Part shown: piece by piece, positions 43,031 to 49,524 of the stretch | How the letters are laid out: each line of letters starts with the position of its first letter | Numbering within the stretch: position 1 is the first letter of the stretch | Source of the DNA: Limisphaerales bacterium | GTDB lineage: Bacteria > Verrucomicrobiota > Verrucomicrobiia > Limisphaerales > SXTU01 | Direction: 5' to 3' | Length of the DNA stretch: 49,524 nt | NCBI GenBank assembly: GCA_009773355.1 | Contig: WRPG01000037.1 | Coordinates: 1 to 49,524 of the forward strand | The notes under the pieces: model-generated | What the model was told of the DNA's origin: nothing | The model's input: only the letters and a program-made list of their open reading frames with translations | Databases searched by the model: none | Program-made: the position numbers and the translations under genes

Positions 43031-43546
43031 TTACGTGTTTTTGGGCGGGACGCGTGGGGATTCCGCAACCATCTGTCTCTGAAGGTCAGCCAATTGGTCG
43101 AGGTCAATTCGGCGCGCCTTCCGCACGTTTCCCTTCATCAACTTGCGGTCATCTGCCATCGAATAGACCTTGTCGTTGGTCAGGAAGTCGGCGGGGCCGT
43201 TGTAAACCACGTCCCAAGACCGCCAGTCTTCGGCGACGGAAAGTGCGAGCAGCAATTCAGGCTGGGAAGTGAAATCAATAACTGTGCTTGCGCGGCGGCA
43301 TTTCACCTGGACGCCCTGCTCGCGGCCTTTGATGACGCAGGTGCCGTCATGGACTTGCCCTTGTTTGCCGTAGAGCTTCACCGCAAAGTTCCTGACAGCG
43401 AGCAGCTCGCCCACATCCCCAACAAACCTCCCGTCCAAAGTGAATTCCAGATTCAGTCCGGACTGGGCAGCAAGGTCGTAAAGCGCCGTCGCTGCTCCCT
43501 GCGCCTGCTCAAGCAACGCCAAGATGTCAGCGGGCATTTCTGGCAT
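43031..43546 (-). CDS. Small nuclease-like protein of the defence operon (DUF6998-like)
   Basis: A 171-residue protein between the helicase and the methylase genes (8- and 2-base gaps). Its middle reads GDVGELLAVRNF, then HDGTC and VQVKCRR. That order of E, D and QxK is the layout of many restriction-endonuclease-like folds such as Mrr. I recall similar proteins as DUF6998. The last third is basic and helical (KGNVRKARRIDLDQLADLQRQ). It could be an extra nuclease, or a domain that reads modified DNA. ATG 43546 is chosen because longer frames overlap the helicase. Confidence 0.68.
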   Translation of the reverse strand: MPEMPADILALLEQAQGAATALYDLAAQSGLNLEFTLDGRFVGDVGELLAVRNFAVKLYGKQGQVHDGTCVIKGREQGVQVKCRRASTVIDFTSQPELLLALSVAEDWRSWDVVYNGPADFLTNDKVYSMADDRKLMKGNVRKARRIDLDQLADLQRQMVAESPRVPPKNT

Positions 43547-43554
43547 AACGGTTC

Positions 43555-46500
43555 CTAGTTCAGCTCCATCCAGCACCGCAGAATAGGTTTCACGCCGACG
43601 GGGGCCTGCACCTTCTTCAAGTAGGTGCTGGTGATGTGCCGCTCCACCTTGAGCCGGATTTCCCGGAGGGTCGCCGGGGGCATCGTGCAGTGCCGGGGTG
43701 TGTCGGGTTCGCACCGAATGAAGGCGTCAATCTCCTCCGGCTGGTCGCGAATCTTGCCATCGGCGAGGGAAACCAAATACCATGCGGCGCGTCCAGCGGC
43801 CTCGGTCCATTCCTTCTTTGCCTGATCCTCGGCGGGGAGGGTGTAGCAGAAGAACACAGCCTGGGTCCCGGGCTTGGGAAGGTGTTTGCCGCTGAAGACG
43901 CGGCCCGGCAGGCGGTCGAGTCGCTCCGCCAGCTTCGGATCGGCCGCGAGCAGCCGCTCCAGTTCAAGCTGCATCTTCTCGGCGGGCGTGGTGCTGCCTT
44001 CGTAGGAGGACAGGAAGTCTTTCAGCGCATCGAAGTCGTCGTCCGGCTTAAGGAGCTTGCGGCCCTCGATGCCAAAGACCTTCGAGATACGCAGGGTCTT
44101 GTGCGCCACCCGGCCAAACAGTTTCAGGAGATCATCCAGCTCATCGGGCGGCAGGAAGTTCCAGTAGATGACCCGGCCCCGGTTCTGCTGCTCGCCGGGA
44201 TGGTCTTTGAGGAGCTTGGCCTCGACCTCGGCGCTCAGGCGGCGGTCCACGCGGCCTATGCGCTGCATAAGCCGGACGGGATTCCAGTGGAGGTCGTAGT
44301 TGATGAGCCGGGTGGCGTCCTGCAAGTTCAGGCCTTCAGAGAGGACATCCGTGGCGATGAGGATGCGGGACTCCTTGAGGCCGCGCTCGGCCAGCCAGCC
44401 GGAGGTGACGCCGTTGTAATAGGGCGAGAACTGTTGCAGCGCCTCGGCGCGGTCGCGCTTGCTGCCGCTGTCAATTTCATCCACGCCGTCGAGGCCGGCT
44501 TTGACCAGCTCCCGCTTGAGGTAGCGTGCCGTGGTCATGAACTCGGTGAAGATGAGCACCTTGCGCCCCTTGAGATCGGGGTCGCTCTTCAGCAGCTTCA
44601 CCAGGGCGCGCAGCTTGTCGTCATGTTCCGGGGTGAAGGTCCGCAGTTCTTCGAGGAACTTTACGAGCGTGTCCATGTCGCCGTAAGTGTCGTCGAAGAC
44701 CTCGTCCATCTTGTAGTTGTCCCGCTCCAAGGCCGTGAAGTGGCCAGCGAATTCGTCGGCCAGCTCGTCCTCTTCCTCCTCGGCGGTGTCCTCCTCGGCG
44801 AACTCCTGCTTGCGGGCCTGGACGTGCTCCAAGACTTCGGAGTTCAGAATCTTCCATTTGCCGAACCGCTTCAGCTCGTGCTCGGTGGCGCTGTTGACCT
44901 TGATGAAGGCGAGCAGCTTGAGGAGCAAGTTCTGGCAGGACTGTTCGAAAGCCATGATCGAGCTTTCAAAGCGCTTGAGGAAGCCGACGCGGATGAGGCG
45001 GACGAGGCCCTTTTGCCGGCCACCTTCGAACCCCTCGATGGTCTCCGGGTCGCCTTTGAAGTAGGCCAACGGGTAATACGGAGCGAGGGCGAACAGGGGT
45101 TTGTCCTTAGAGAAGGCAAGCTCCACCTTCCCCAGCAAGTGGCCGTAGGTCTTCTTGACGGAGTAATCCGCCACGCGCGGGTCTTCCTTTTTCGGGAAGA
45201 GCGCCTCGCTGCTGCCCTGCTGTTTCTGGCTCTGCTTCACGAAGGCCCGGCTGCGCTGCACCACGAGTTCGCGGAAGAGCTTGTCAGAAAAAAGAACTTG
45301 TTCGGCTTCAATGGCATTGGCCTGGAACAACTCGCCGAGGCCTTCGCCCCGCATGATGTTCGCAAGCTGTTTTTCGAGGAGCTGGAAGTGGCTCGGAATC
45401 GAGTGGATGCCGAGCCGCGTGTCGAAGTAGTTGGTTCGCTCGATGCGGGAAAAAAGCTCGATGAGGTGCTGGAAGTCGGTGAGGTGGTTGTTCACCGGCG
45501 TCGCGGTCATCAGGTAAACCTGCTTGCCCTCGCACAAGCTGTAGAGCTGCCAGTAGCGGGAGCCGCCGGATTCCCGGCTCAGGCCGCGATTGCGGAAGTG
45601 GTGCGCCTCGTCAATGAGGATGACGTCGGCCTGCTGCTTGAGCTGGGCGAAAATGGCCGGGTAATCCACCTCGTCGGCGCTGACGCCGCGCATGAGGTCG
45701 GTGTGGTTGTAAATTTTGAAGGGAAGGAAGCCGTTGAGAACATCCGGCAGGTATTTGCGGATATTCCGTTCCCAGACGGACTCGCGGCCAGATTTCGGAA
45801 CGAGCAGCACGACACGCTTCTTGTCGTAGTTCACGAGGCGGTCAATGAGCATCAACCCGATGAACGTCTTGCCGAGGCCGACGCCGTCGCAGAGGAATGC
45901 GCCCCCGTGCTGGCCGGCAATGCCGTAAACGCCTTTGTAGCCGTCCCGCTGGTATTGATCGAGTTCCTGAAAAATTCGTGAATCCTTCTGCTCCCACTCG
46001 TTGGCCGTCATCTCGTGGCGGGTGAACAGCTCGCGCAGCGCCTTGGCGTAAACCTCAAAGGGCGAATACTCGCGGACCTGGCGTTCGATGATTTCGATGA
46101 CCTTGGGAGTGACCTCTTCCGCCTGTTCCCAATGGCGCTCAAACCAATCCTGCAACTGGCTGACATCGCCCGGGGCTCGGATCTGAATGTTCAACTCCAC
46201 GTTCTGCGTGAGGCCGGGAACCGTGAAGTTGCTGGAGCCGACCAGCGCGACCGAGCCGATGACTTTGACACGGGGATGGGTGATGTAGGCCTTGGCGTGG
46301 AATTTCTTCTTCGTGAAGACGCGGCACTCGATTTTCCCGGTTTTCATGGCGGTGACAATCGCGGCCACGCCCGTCAGGAAATCATTCTGCTCCTTCTCGC
46401 GCTCCAGACTCGAATCTAGGGCGGCGCTGATTTTCGCTTCAAGGCCATCACGGATGGCTTTCTGCGTTCTGGCCGAAGCCTCGTCCCCCATGAGGATTCG

Positions 46501-46686
46501 GACGCGGTCCAGCTTCTGCCAGCGGCCGTCCAACGCCAGCAGCGAACCAATCTCGAAATATCCGGTGGCGATGTCGAACGCAGAGGCGATGTCCGTCCAC
46601 TCTTGGAGGTAATTGAGTCCCTTCCAGTCGGACTCGCTGTTGTCCACGATGAAGAGTTCGCCGCCGGATTTAGCTGGTTCGCTCAT
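43555..46686 (-). CDS. PLD-nuclease/SF2 helicase fusion
   Basis: A 1043-residue protein and first gene of the operon. Residues about 20-190 form a phospholipase D-like nuclease domain with HAKAYI near 132 and GSSNFT near 152, resembling the HKD catalytic motif. A SNF2/HepA-like SF2 helicase follows: Walker A GVGLGKTF near 272, DEAH in LIDEAHHFRN near 357, TATPVNNHL near 395, and C-terminal motifs VLIFTEFMTTARYL and LIATDVLSEGLNLQ with QRIGRVDR. By analogy with CglI/NgoAVII, where a PLD nuclease works with an SF2 ATPase, it is probably an ATP-dependent restriction factor. ATG 46686 is preferred over 46806 because family similarity begins there. Confidence 0.87.
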   Translation of the reverse strand: MSEPAKSGGELFIVDNSESDWKGLNYLQEWTDIASAFDIATGYFEIGSLLALDGRWQKLDRVRILMGDEASARTQKAIRDGLEAKISAALDSSLEREKEQNDFLTGVAAIVTAMKTGKIECRVFTKKKFHAKAYITHPRVKVIGSVALVGSSNFTVPGLTQNVELNIQIRAPGDVSQLQDWFERHWEQAEEVTPKVIEIIERQVREYSPFEVYAKALRELFTRHEMTANEWEQKDSRIFQELDQYQRDGYKGVYGIAGQHGGAFLCDGVGLGKTFIGLMLIDRLVNYDKKRVVLLVPKSGRESVWERNIRKYLPDVLNGFLPFKIYNHTDLMRGVSADEVDYPAIFAQLKQQADVILIDEAHHFRNRGLSRESGGSRYWQLYSLCEGKQVYLMTATPVNNHLTDFQHLIELFSRIERTNYFDTRLGIHSIPSHFQLLEKQLANIMRGEGLGELFQANAIEAEQVLFSDKLFRELVVQRSRAFVKQSQKQQGSSEALFPKKEDPRVADYSVKKTYGHLLGKVELAFSKDKPLFALAPYYPLAYFKGDPETIEGFEGGRQKGLVRLIRVGFLKRFESSIMAFEQSCQNLLLKLLAFIKVNSATEHELKRFGKWKILNSEVLEHVQARKQEFAEEDTAEEEEDELADEFAGHFTALERDNYKMDEVFDDTYGDMDTLVKFLEELRTFTPEHDDKLRALVKLLKSDPDLKGRKVLIFTEFMTTARYLKRELVKAGLDGVDEIDSGSKRDRAEALQQFSPYYNGVTSGWLAERGLKESRILIATDVLSEGLNLQDATRLINYDLHWNPVRLMQRIGRVDRRLSAEVEAKLLKDHPGEQQNRGRVIYWNFLPPDELDDLLKLFGRVAHKTLRISKVFGIEGRKLLKPDDDFDALKDFLSSYEGSTTPAEKMQLELERLLAADPKLAERLDRLPGRVFSGKHLPKPGTQAVFFCYTLPAEDQAKKEWTEAAGRAAWYLVSLADGKIRDQPEEIDAFIRCEPDTPRHCTMPPATLREIRLKVERHITSTYLKKVQAPVGVKPILRCWMELN

Positions 46687-46687
46687 G

Positions 46688-46705
46688 CCGGTTAATAAGA
46701 ACCGG
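46688..46705. promoter_or_regulatory. Inverted repeat at the helicase start
   Basis: CCGGTT (46688-46693) and AACCGG (46700-46705) flank six bases and end one base before the ATG at 46686. In the mRNA the hairpin would cover the ribosome-binding region; in DNA it could be an operator for the operon. Confidence 0.5.
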
Positions 46706-47143
46706 AAGCGGCCTTGCACCGGTCTGCCGGCCACAGCTCTCCTCCGGGGAATGTCCAATGCATGGGTGGTTCCTAACCAAACGTGGGACGATGGGCAAGC
46801 ACTCACAGCGGTGGAAAACTGGGGCGCGTCGATTTCCGCTAGGCAACCGTGACGAATGCGCCGTCAGCCGCCGGAGCGATGTCCGCAGTGGTCGCGGAGA
46901 AGGCTGTCGGCGCAATGGTCGCGCTCGAAAGACTAGGAGGCTGAGTCGTTGCGTCCGGCAGTGCGCAGCGCAGCGGAGTGGTGACGGCGGAACGTCTCAG
47001 CCCGGCGACGGTTACGAGGCCCTGGGAGTGACGGTCGCAATCCCCTGCCGCGACGAGCCAAGCTGACGAGCCGGAGAGTGCCCGCTGGTGCCTCGAAGGA
47101 GAGTCCGCGCGGGCTGGTCGCGGCGGCTCTTAACCTTCGACTA
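46706..47143. other. Gene-free interval upstream of the defence operon
   Basis: No convincing gene is seen. The stretch must hold the promoter of the minus-strand defence operon, which I cannot place with confidence. It has short related words (GTGGTCGCGG at 46890s, ATGGTCGCGC at 46916) and an imperfect GC-rich hairpin near 47100-47130. A small RNA or origin could be here; nothing proves either. Confidence 0.4.
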
Positions 47144-47172
47144 TTGACAGGCGTTAAGTAGTGATTTAGCTT
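47144..47172 (+). promoter_or_regulatory. Promoter of the accessory/xis/int genes
   Basis: TTGACA at 47144-47149, exactly 17 bases, TAGCTT at 47167-47172, then cgccgcc and the ATG at 47180. The start of transcription would coincide with the ATG, so the message would be leaderless. The geometry and even the seven bases after the -10 match 13674-13710. Confidence 0.65.
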
Positions 47173-47179
47173 CGCCGCC

Positions 47180-47659
47180 ATGGAAACAGGCAATCACTTG
47201 ATTCAAGTCCCCGAGGAAATGCATCGGGTTGTCGGAGAGCCGGTGCCTGGGACAAGGCTTTACCGCAAGGAAGGGCCGGAGTCGGAAATCAGCTATTGGA
47301 GCGATGCGGTTCTGGACCGGTTCGGGCCGATGGTTTCACCAGGTGGCGTCACGATGTATGCCCCGGTGTCGAGAGCTGCGGTGCATCTGCGCATCAAGTT
47401 GGGTAAAATGACGGCGTTTGCCTTCTACATGACGACGCCGAAGCGCAAATGGTTTGGCAAGCCGGAGGTGAAGCGCGAACTCGGGATTTTTTACGTTCCG
47501 GTCTCCGAGTGCCGGGCGTGGAAGGCGGAACTTGAAAAGCGAGCCATCGAAAAGGGTGTGCTCACGCGGGAAGAGCTTGAGGGCGAAACGCCGGACTGGC
47601 ATGGCTGGTTCATGGATTGGAATTCCGAATTTGTGAAGGCGCGGACGAAAAAGAAATGA
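47180..47659 (+). CDS. Element accessory protein, unknown
   Basis: A 159-residue protein, first of three genes leading to the integrase. A central segment GGVTMYAPVSRAAVHLRIKLGKMTAFAF is helix-turn-helix-like, so DNA binding is plausible; the C-terminal part is acidic/basic and ends with KARTKKK. I recall similar proteins next to integrases in this phylum, without a known function. Its stop overlaps the next start as ATGA. It may regulate excision or the defence operon transcribed the other way. Confidence 0.65.
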   Translation: METGNHLIQVPEEMHRVVGEPVPGTRLYRKEGPESEISYWSDAVLDRFGPMVSPGGVTMYAPVSRAAVHLRIKLGKMTAFAFYMTTPKRKWFGKPEVKRELGIFYVPVSECRAWKAELEKRAIEKGVLTREELEGETPDWHGWFMDWNSEFVKARTKKK

Positions 47660-47874
47660 GGCAAGTCATGGATCGTTTGATGACATTGAAAGGCGTCGCG
47701 GCTGTGATTGGCAGCAGCGTGCGGCACGTTTGGCGGGAAATCGGCAGAGGCAAACTGCCGAAACCAGTCGCTGGCAAGCCGGCCAAACTTTTCGAGTCGG
47801 ACGTTCAGAAGTATCTGGACCGTCTGCGAGCGGAACGAGATGGAAACGCAGGCGGTGCTGCGGGGGCTTCTTGA
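47656..47874 (+). CDS. AlpA-like excisionase/HTH protein
   Basis: A 72-residue protein with a MerR/AlpA-type helix-turn-helix (TLKGVAAVIGSSVRHVWREIGRG, LPKPVAGKPAKLFESDVQKYL in two runs). Such proteins bend DNA at att sites to direct excision. ATG 47656 overlaps the preceding stop; ATG 47668 is also possible. The integrase begins 31 bases downstream. Confidence 0.82.
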   Translation: MRQVMDRLMTLKGVAAVIGSSVRHVWREIGRGKLPKPVAGKPAKLFESDVQKYLDRLRAERDGNAGGAAGAS

Positions 47875-47905
47875 GGGCTGAAACAATCAACGGGAGACAA
47901 AACTC

Positions 47906-48997
47906 ATGATCTGTTACGTGTTCAAGCCGGGTCGCAGAGGCAAGCGCGCGCGACTCTACAGCGGACGGTATCGGCTCAAGGCTGACTTGAAGGCCACCAC
48001 GGTTCCGCTGCATCTGGTGGACAAGCAACTGGCGGAGGCGAAGCTGCGCAAGATCGTCAAAGAGAGGGAGCAGGAAGCGGAGGGGTGGCTTGCGCCGGCA
48101 CGGGTGCGCGATGCCGCGCAGAAGCCGTTGGACGAACATCTGGCGGCCTTCGTGCGTGACCAGATCGCCAAGGGGCGGGTGGCTCGCTACGTCGAAAACA
48201 TTGAGATGTCCTTGGGCGTGCTCATGCAGGAGTGCGGCTGGAAATGCGCGCAGCAAGTCACGGCGTCATCCTTCGTTGAGTGGCGGCAACGGCAAGAGAA
48301 GTCGCCAAAGACGCTCAACGAATACTTGGGCAACGCCAAGGCGTTCCTGAACTGGATGGTGCGGCTTGGTTTTATCGCAGCGAACCCTTTGGCACCCGTG
48401 GAGAAAACCCGCACGCAGGGCCGGGAGACACGAGCGCGCCGGTCCTACAGCGCGGAGGAGATTCAGCGATTGCTGGCGGCGGCTGGTCCTCGAAGGGTGA
48501 TTTACCTGATGGCGGTGTTGACCGGACTGCGGCGCGGAGAACTGAGCAAACTCAAGTGGGCGGATGTGCATTTGGATGGGCCGGCCCCGTTTGTCCTCAT
48601 CCGGGGAGCCAATGCGAAGAATCACAAGGAAGAGCGGCAACCCTTGCACGCTGACCTTGTCGTCGCGTTGCGCGAACATCGCGGGCCTGCGTGGTCGCCA
48701 AGCGAGCTTGTCTTTGCGAAAGGGCTGCCCCGGATGAAGCGCTTTTACGACGATCTGAAGGCAGCGGGCATTTCACCGAGAGATGCCGAACGGGGGAACG
48801 CCGATTTCCATTCGCTGCGGGTCACGTTCAACACGCACCTGGGCATTCAGGGAGCCGGTGACCCGGTGCGCATGGCGCTGATGCGCCACAGCGACCCGCG
48901 CCTGACGGCCAAGACCTACACTGACGCGCATTTGCTTCCGAAGGCGCAAGCGGTCGCCGGGCTGAACTTCCTCGGAAGGCCGATGACTCACAAATAG
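47906..48997 (+). CDS. Tyrosine recombinase/integrase
   Basis: A 363-residue integrase that would recombine the element with the tRNA gene. It has an N-terminal core-binding domain (about 70-160, LDEHLAAFVRDQIAKG) and a catalytic domain with R in LTGLRRGELSKLKW (about 208), HSLRVTF (H-x-x-R, about 303-306), MRHSDPR and the tyrosine in AKTYTD (about 338). The gene ends 146 bases from the tRNA 3' end. Its last codons overlap the right arm-type repeat. The frame is intact, so the element may still be mobile. Confidence 0.94.
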   Translation: MICYVFKPGRRGKRARLYSGRYRLKADLKATTVPLHLVDKQLAEAKLRKIVKEREQEAEGWLAPARVRDAAQKPLDEHLAAFVRDQIAKGRVARYVENIEMSLGVLMQECGWKCAQQVTASSFVEWRQRQEKSPKTLNEYLGNAKAFLNWMVRLGFIAANPLAPVEKTRTQGRETRARRSYSAEEIQRLLAAAGPRRVIYLMAVLTGLRRGELSKLKWADVHLDGPAPFVLIRGANAKNHKEERQPLHADLVVALREHRGPAWSPSELVFAKGLPRMKRFYDDLKAAGISPRDAERGNADFHSLRVTFNTHLGIQGAGDPVRMALMRHSDPRLTAKTYTDAHLLPKAQAVAGLNFLGRPMTHK

Positions 48998-49005
48998 ACG
49001 CACAA
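48983..49005. repeat. Integrase arm-type repeat, right end
   Basis: The partner of 34662-34684: ATGACTCACAA followed by AGACGCACAA after one base, 19 of 23 identical. It overlaps the last codons of the integrase gene. Confidence 0.55.
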
Positions 49006-49035
49006 AAATCCGTCCCGGAGGGTCATGATGGGTCA

Positions 49036-49124
49036 CGGCCTGTCACAGTTGAGGCTTCGGCTGCGGGTGCCAAAAACCATGAGAAACCGGCCAAAAGTCA
49101 CGATTTGGCGCGGTCTGTCACAGT
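49036..49124. repeat. Second pair of direct repeats between integrase and attR
   Basis: CGGCCTGTCACAGT at 49036-49049 and CGGTCTGTCACAGT at 49111-49124, 75 bases apart, differ at one position. A weaker relative (CGGCCTGTCGCGA) lies inside the left end near 34695. They are candidate binding sites for integrase or excisionase. Confidence 0.55.
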
Positions 49125-49143
49125 GGGACACGAAAAGGGGGGA

Positions 49144-49218
49144 TGGTGGACGCTGCAGGTTTCGAACCTGCGACCCCTACCGTGTGAAGGTAATGCTCTA
49201 CCACTGAGCTAAGCGCGC
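49144..49218 (-). tRNA. tRNA-Val(CAC), carrying attR
   Basis: The minus strand folds as a tRNA of 75 bases with encoded CCA. The D arm (GCTC/GAGC), anticodon arm (TTACC/GGTAG with loop TTCACAC, anticodon CAC for valine GUG codons) and T arm (GCAGG/CCTGC, loop TTCGAAA) pair well. The acceptor stem is imperfect: 5' GCGCGCT against 3' AGCGTCC leaves a C2-C71 mismatch and a G3-U70 wobble. The 3' 28 bases are the attachment core of the integrated element. Confidence 0.9.
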
Positions 49219-49400
49219 CAACTCCGCAGGCGGCGCGCTCGAAGTCGCCGCCCACAGACCTAGGCTATTTTCGCAAAGCGCCGTGCGCAAGAGGGAAAAT
49301 TGGTCGCCCAACCGGCCGTGACCAAGGGTGAATTATCGGGGCAGAATTTGCAAACTTCACCCCCAGGCGTATCCACATGGTATGGAATGACTTGCATTGC

Positions 49401-49418
49401 TTGTGAAATAATTCACAA
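49401..49418. promoter_or_regulatory. Rex-type operator
   Basis: TTGTGAAATAATTCACAA is a perfect 7-4-7 palindrome and matches the known Rex consensus TTGTGAANNNNTTCACAA. Rex represses respiration and fermentation genes until NADH rises. The site overlaps a plausible promoter region (AT-rich near 49431-49438) 66 bases upstream of a gene start at 49484. Confidence 0.75.
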
Positions 49419-49483
49419 AATCGGCTTGCCCATATTTTGGGGGGCCGCTAGCGTTGATTTCACGGTGCCTTGCAGCGGGCCCG

Positions 49484-49524
49484 ATGCCCATGAACACCAA
49501 CACTGAATTTGGTTATGATACCAA
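49484..49524 (+). CDS. Start of a truncated gene downstream of the Rex site
   Basis: An open frame MPMNTNTEFGYDT begins at ATG 49484 (or ATG 49490) and runs off the window. Thirteen residues are too few to name a family. The Rex-type operator upstream suggests a respiratory or NADH-linked enzyme. Confidence 0.5.
   Translation, partial: MPMNTNTEFGYDT

Larger units (their letters stand above)
34601..49171. mobile_element. Integrative element in tRNA-Val(CAC), ~14.5 kb
   Basis: A 28-base perfect direct repeat, the 3' end of the tRNA-Val gene, stands at 34601-34628 and 49144-49171. A tyrosine integrase and an excisionase lie just inside the right copy; a HUH Rep lies just inside the left copy. 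Cargo is Fic, an AbrB-type protein, a Phd/PIN pair and a five-gene restriction-like operon. No conjugation or virion genes are seen, so I class it as an integrative, perhaps mobilizable or rolling-circle-replicating element. Confidence 0.88.

Noticed and set aside
43547-43714. Upstream extension of the 171-residue nuclease-like protein
   Set aside because: It would lie within the helicase C-terminus and lacks protein character; the ATG at 43546 follows the helicase stop.
39558-46686. DISARM or BREX system
   Set aside because: There is a methylase, helicase and PLD domain, but no DUF1998 (DrmB), DrmA, PglZ or BrxC-like protein, and the PLD and helicase are fused.
49025-49207. 60-residue ORF between the integrase and tRNA
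   Set aside because: It is mostly translation of the att repeats and the tRNA gene itself.
49300-49506. 68-residue ORF over the Rex-type site
   Set aside because: It covers the operator and promoter region and the start of the next gene in another frame, with no family signal.

Overview
The window comes from a GC-rich bacterial chromosome, most likely a verrucomicrobium of the Pedosphaera/Limisphaerales type. Pointers are the DUF1549/DUF1553, DUF1501 and WD40-linked cytochrome proteins shared with Planctomycetes, the DUF1080 protein, the archaeal-type phosphoglycerate mutase, many palindromic REP-like repeats with a RAYT transposase, and starts without Shine-Dalgarno sequences.

Layout. (1) 376-9087: a type I restriction-modification locus (hsdR, hsdM, hsdS) with a nucleotidyltransferase-like pair nested between hsdR and hsdM and a DUF3800 protein between hsdM and hsdS. 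The hsdS end is rearranged. Its first codons occur three times at an exact 323-bp spacing, each early copy running into a REP-like unit and ending ATGA on the next start. Its last ~142 bp occur twice, around a RAYT gene. (2) 9210-9660: a decaying ~41-bp tandem repeat. (3) 9749-34475: core and semi-core genes: FAH-family enzyme, Spy-like protein, dapA, exported proteins, HtrA-like protease, a planctomycete-type cytochrome operon, tilS, a PhnA-type zinc ribbon protein, fmt, a PilB/GspE ATPase with a TPR partner, apgM, ptsI and rpsA with its terminator. (4) 34601-49171: a 14.5-kb integrative element in the 3' end of a tRNA-Val(CAC) gene, bounded by 28-bp direct repeats. (5) 49219-49524: flank with a Rex-type operator and the start of a truncated gene.

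The element has a tyrosine integrase, an AlpA-like excisionase and a small accessory gene beside the tRNA, and a HUH rolling-circle initiator at the far end, so in the excised circle int, attP and rep would be contiguous. Its cargo is Fic, an AbrB-type protein, a Phd/PIN pair, and a tightly packed five-gene operon on the minus strand: PLD-nuclease/SF2-helicase fusion, a small protein with a nuclease-like E...D...QxK pattern, a 1156-residue N6-adenine methylase, and two proteins I do not recognise. I read this operon as a restriction-like antiphage system and the best candidate for something undescribed. The methylase gene carries an in-frame perfect 29-bp inverted repeat and a low-GC block over its recognition half.

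Minus-strand mirror ORFs of GC-rich genes are left out. Functions are assigned by sequence recognition alone; no searches were run.
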